This document shows, one piece after another, positions 60,103-64,000 of a DNA stretch of 64,000 nt. The translations under genes were made by a program, and so were the position numbers. Under the pieces are notes generated by a model that did not search any database, had not been told where the DNA came from, and saw only the letters and a list, made by a program, of their open reading frames with translations. Each line of letters starts with the position of its first letter. The stretch's first letter is position 1. The stretch lies in assembly GCF_002878395.1 (NCBI RefSeq), contig NW_025862277.1, forward strand, positions 467,554-531,553, read 5' to 3'. Source of the DNA: Capsicum annuum (Eukaryota; Streptophyta; Magnoliopsida; Solanales; Solanaceae).

Positions 60103-61290
60103 ATGTCTTCCAAAAAGACTAACAAAAGAAGAAACGGGAATCAACCTGCACCTCTACTTATTCAGGAAGATCCCCTAAATGAGCCGATCTCTTATGCCAA
60201 ATTTAGAGTGGCATTCACTATGTTAGATCACTCAGTAGTGGCCCAGAATGATCAGTCAGCTATTATCCCAGCCATTTTTATGGCTAATACTACCGCAGCT
60301 AGGATTTAGGATTTTACCAAAATTAACCCTCTTCTATTTTTGGGATCTAAGTCTGATGAGGATCCGTAGGAGTTTCTTGACATGGTTCAGAAGGTAATTA
60401 ATATTATAGGTGTGAATTATAGTGAGAGTGCAGATTTAGGTGCTTACCAGTTGTAGGATATTGCTCACACCTGGTATAAGAAGTGGAAGGGAAATAAAGG
60501 GGCCGATGCAGACAGTTGAGAGGGAAGAGTTTGCTACCACTTTTTTAGATAAGTTCTTTCCCTTGGAGTTAAGGGAAGCTAAGGTGTAGGATTTTATTAA
60601 GCTGAGGTAGGGAAACAAGAGTGTGAAGTAGTATTCTCTTAAGTTCACTCGGTTAGCTAGGTATACTCTTAATGTTGTGTGTGATGACAGGTCTAGGATA
60701 AGTAAGTTTGCCTCTGGTGTAGCTGATAGCGTGGTCAAGAAGTGTAGAACCTCGATGTTGATTAAGGAGATGGAATTATCTAGGTTAATGGTCTATGCTC
60801 GACAGATTAAGGAGTAGAAGTGTAAGTAAAGATAGAGAGAGAATAAGAGAGACAGAACGGGTAGCTTTAATTTTGCTTAGTCGAGGTCAAAGGGTGGTAA
60901 CCGTCGTCAAATTCACTAGAAAACTTCAGCCCCAGCTCCATCTTTAGCTAGTGCACCGGCGGTGAAGCCTAAAAATAATAATCAGGATAGGGCGCTAGGC
61001 CTTAAACCCCAACAAAGTGTTAAATAGTGGTTGCATAAATCTCCTTTATCAAAAATATGGTAGAAACCCCCAGGGTTTGTGTAGAGCTGACAATGATGTA
61101 TGCTTTGGATGTGTAAAGCTAGGCCATAGGGTTAGGGACTACCCACGGATTGATTAGCAAGGTCATTCCAGTCGTCCCTCAGTTCTATTTGGTTACCCGA
61201 CTCAGCAAGGTACCGCTTTGAGTACCACCAGTAGGCAACACCCAAACAAGATTTGTGCACTTTGGTCCTGAAAGGATCAGGAAAGTTCTC
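60103..61290 (+). pseudogene. Element 4 gag
   Basis: Starts at the ATG at 60103 (MSSKKTNKRRNG), with a basic N-terminus. The capsid contains FLDMVQKVINIIGVNYSESADLG, here given in parts: FLDMVQKV, INIIGVNYSES, IAHTWYKKWK. TAG stops at 60307, 60367 and 60454 sit at positions where Gln is expected. After a frameshift near 60500 further TAGs follow at 60587, 60608 and 60629. The zinc knuckle at 61101-61142 is C-x2-C-x4-H-x4 with Tyr for the last Cys. gag forms the particle that packages element RNA. Confidence 0.85.
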
Positions 61291-61780
61291 CTGATGTGGT
61301 TACTGGTACATTACAGGTATTTCATTTACATTTTTATGTTTTATTAGACCCCAGATCTTCTCCTTGTTTTGTAAATCCCTACATAGTTTTTATGTTAGTC
61401 TTGAGACTTTAGCAGAATCCTTCTCAGTGTTCATTCCAGTAGGTGTTACTATTATAGTCAAATAGGTATACAGGAACTGTCTGATCATAATATCCTAGAT
61501 TCTCACTTCAGTTAATCTTATGGAGTTAGAGATGACTAATTTGATGTCATTCTTGGCATGTATTGGCTCTACTCATGCTATGTACCAGTTGATTGTAGAA
61601 ACAGAGTTGTTCATTTTTAGTTTATGAATGAACCAGTCCTTGAATGGAAAGGTAGTACTTCAACATTTAGGGGTCAGCTTGTTTCGTACCTTAGATCTAG
61701 GAAGAAGATATCCAAAGGGTGTGTATACCATCTTGTTTAAGTTAAAAACTCCAATTCCAAGAATCCTAGTCTTGAGTAAG
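61291..61780 (+). pseudogene. Element 4 protease
   Basis: Position between the zinc knuckle and RT. The active-site region reads LLDPRSSPC near 61345, with Arg in place of the Gly of D-x-G. Many stops follow. The frames on the minus strand here (61660-62039) are shadows. Confidence 0.6.
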
Positions 61781-61782
61781 TT

Positions 61783-62760
61783 TTGGTAGTAATGGAATCC
61801 CCAAACGTCTTTTCCAAAAATCTTCCTAGAGTTCCTCCTGAAAGGGAAATTGACTTTGGAATAGAACTTCTTTCGGATAACCAACCTATCTCTATTTTGC
61901 CATACAGAATGGATCCAGAAAAACTCAAAGAGTTGAAAGAGAAATTAAGAGACATTCTAGATAAGGGGTTCATTAGGCCAAGTATGTCCCTATAGTGCGT
62001 TCCATTCCTTTTTGTGCGTAAGAAAGATGGTTCTCTCATAATTTACATCGATTACCATTAGTTGAACAAAGTTACTATCAAGAATAAGTATCCACTCCCT
62101 TGAATAGATGACTTGTTCGATCAACTTCAAGGTGCCATCTATTTCTCTAAGATAGACCATAGATCCGGCTATCATCAGCTCAGAGTCAAAGAATGTGACA
62201 TTCTGAAAATAGCTTTTAGAACTCAGTATGGTTACTTTGAGTTTCTAGTTATGTCATTTGGTCTTACCAATGCCCCAATAGCTTTCATAGACTTGATGAA
62301 CCAAGTGTTCAAATAGTACTTAGGCACGTTCATTATAGTCTTCATAGATAATATCATTGTCTATTCTCGTAATGAAAATGATTATGCAAACCATCTTAGA
62401 ATCGTATTACAGACTCTAAGAACCCATTAGTTGTTTGCTAAATTTAGTAAGAGAGAGTTTTTTCTAAGATCAGTAGCTTTTCTTGGACATATTATTTCCA
62501 GTGATGGCATTAGAGCTGACCCCTAAAAGATCAAAGAAGTGAAAAACTAGCCCAAACCCATTTCTCCATCAGATATTAGGAGCTTCTTGGGTTTGGCTGG
62601 CTATTACAGATGGTTTGTTGAAGGGTTTTCATCTTTTGCATTCCCCATGTCTAGATAGACTCAAAAAAAAGTCAAGTTTCAGTGGTCAAATTTATATGAG
62701 AAGAGTTTTTAGGAGTTAAAGACTCGACTTACCTCAGCCTCAGTTTTGACGTTGCCTGAG
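61783..62760 (+). pseudogene. Element 4 pol: reverse transcriptase
   Basis: Frames 61783-61995 and 62113-62316, linked in one reading direction, give [44 protein letters not shown] and [13 protein letters not shown]. The active site reads F-I-D-N (62341-62352), so the second Asp is changed. TAGs at 62059, 62314, 62428 and 62710 stand where Gln is expected. The block ends with FLGLAGYYRWFVEGF. Confidence 0.9.
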
Positions 62761-63180
62761 GGTTTAGATGGATTTCTTGTTTATTTTGATGCTTCCAGAG
62801 TTGGTTTGAGTTATGTTTTGATACAGAGGTAAGGTCATAGCTTATGCCTCTAGACAACTTAAGTCCTATGCAAAGAATTATCCTACTCATGATTTTGAGT
62901 TAGCAGCTATTGTGTTTGCCTTGAAAATTTGGAGGCATTATCTGTATGGGGTGCATGTTGATGTGTTCAATGACTAAAGAGTTTGCAGTATATGTTTTCA
63001 CAAAGAAAGTTAAATTTTTATCAAAGAAGGTGACTAGAATTGTTAAAGGATTATGATATGAGTGTTTTGTATCTCCCGGGCAAGGCCAATATAGTGGCAG
63101 ATGCTCTTAGAAGATTGTCTATGGGTAGTGTGTCTCATGTATAGAATAATAAGAAGCAGTTGGTTCAGGAGGTTCATTAG
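62761..63180 (+). pseudogene. Element 4 pol: RNase H
   Basis: LVYFDASRVGLSYVL (catalytic Asp) is followed, after a frameshift near 62830, by [24 protein letters not shown], here cited in parts: [28 protein letters not shown]. It ends with an ADALRRLSMGSVSH-like track (63098-63135). Stops interrupt it. Confidence 0.8.
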
Positions 63181-64000
63181 TTGGCTAGATTAGGCGTTCA
63201 TTTGGTTGACTCAACTGAGGGTAGTGTTTGGGTGCAGAGTAGTTCAGAATCTTCATTGGTTGTCAAAGTGAATGGAAAGCAAGATAGGGACGCCACTCTA
63301 GTAAAATTGAATGAGTCATTTAGAGATCAAAAAGTAGAGGTTTTCTCCCAAGGGGGTGATGGTGTGTTGCATTTCCAGAGGAGACTATGCGTGCTATGTG
63401 TAGATGGGTTGAGACAGCAAATTCTTATAAAAGCGCATGGTGTGTGATACTCTATTCATCCAGGGGCCACTAAGATATACCATGATTTGTGGGAGATCTA
63501 TTGGTAGAGGGTTATGAAGAGGGTTATTGCAGAGTTTTTAGCTAAGTGCCCTATTTTTCAGCAGGTTAAGATTGAGCATCAAAAGCCTAGTACCACTATG
63601 CAGGAGTTCAGTATTCCCACTTTGAAGTGGAAAGAGGTGAACACGGAAGTTGTGATGGGTTTGACTCATACTCATCATTAGCATGATTCAATTTGGGTTA
63701 TTGTGCACAGGATAACCAACTCAGCCTATTTCTTGCCAGTCAATACTTCATTTTAGCCAAGGACTATGCCAAGATCTATATAAGAGAGTTGGATAGATTG
63801 CATGGAATCCTATTGTCCATCATTTCATATAGGGGTACTCAGTTCACCTCTTAGTTCTGGAAGGATTTTTAGAAAAGTCTTAGTACCCAAGTTCATCTTA
63901 GTACAACCTTTCACCCTCAGACAGATGGTCAGGTCGAGAAGACCATTTAGACCTTAGAGGATATGTTGAGAGCTTATGTTATTGACTTTAAGGGTAGTTG
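63181..64000 (+). pseudogene. Element 4 pol: integrase, runs off the window
   Basis: An 88-codon frame (63181-63447) leads into the zinc-binding region (ILIKAHGV then H-P-G-A-TKIYHDL, then CPIFQQVK). In the core, the first catalytic Asp is His (VIVHRIT, codon at 63706-63708). The second reads S-Y-R-G-T-Q-F, with Tyr for Asp. The Glu in DGQVEK is kept (about 63935). The integrase is therefore dead by residue changes as well as by stops. Chromodomain and 3' LTR lie beyond the edge. Confidence 0.85.

Noticed and set aside
61660..62039. Two overlapping minus-strand frames opposite element 4 RT
   Set aside because: Antisense shadows of the RT coding sequence.
1..64000. tRNA, rRNA or host protein genes
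   Set aside because: None recognised by eye. Only short tRNA-complementary primer sites of retroelements are present.

Overview
This window is repeat-dense, AT-rich plant nuclear DNA with no recognisable host gene. The lineage is probably a eudicot of the Solanaceae: the LTR ends (TGTAATACCCC...), the initiator-Met primer-binding site (TGGTATCAGAGC), the chromovirus pol sequences and the pararetrovirus layout all resemble elements I associate with nightshade genomes. The species cannot be fixed from sequence alone. Every protein-coding signal belongs to a transposable element or an integrated virus, and all are broken by stops and frameshifts.

Left third (1-19309) is a stack of insertions. 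A pararetroviral gene (ORF2 of copy 2) is split: one part lies at 1-177 and the rest resumes at 19310. Between them sits a minus-strand LTR (178-1045 plus 17293-19309). Into that LTR went a plus-strand LTR element, E1 (1046-17292, flanked by ACAGA/ATAGA). E1 was itself hit by a minus-strand LTR element (LTR at 7336-9756) and by an L1-type LINE (about 10350-16859). The 5' LTR of E1 also carries a local inversion with roughly 510-bp inverted arms (640-1150 and 2700-3225).

Middle (19310-32090) holds two broken copies of an endogenous caulimovirid, both on the minus strand. Copy 1 (30754 down to 23563) has movement protein, capsid-like region, zinc knuckle, aspartic protease, reverse transcriptase, RNase H and then a separate ORF2. 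This order fits a florendovirus- or petuvirus-like genome. Copy 2 lacks the movement and capsid part. An intergenic region with a viral-type TATA box follows copy 1. Tandem arrays with a unit of about 160 bp lie on both sides of copy 1, in opposite orientation. A second minisatellite (31601-32090) and a decayed MuDR-like transposase (32250-34080) follow.

Right half (34366-64000) holds four Ty3/gypsy elements. At least three carry a visible chromodomain, so they are chromoviruses, probably Tekay/Del. Element 1 (minus) is at 34366-43383. Element 2 (minus) is at 47050 to about 54060. Element 3 (minus) is at 56231-57609 with a related LTR to its left. Element 4 (plus) runs from 57610 to the window edge and is inserted in element 3. 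Between elements 1 and 2 lie an unassigned 570 bp and a plus-strand LTR-like block.

The genes do not act together as a host pathway. What the window records is serial insertion, silencing-type decay (many Gln codons turned to TAG, catalytic Asp to Asn) and rearrangement. The best leads for something less described are ORF2 of the pararetrovirus, the inverted tandem arrays around copy 1, and family-specific short cassettes inside the LTRs.
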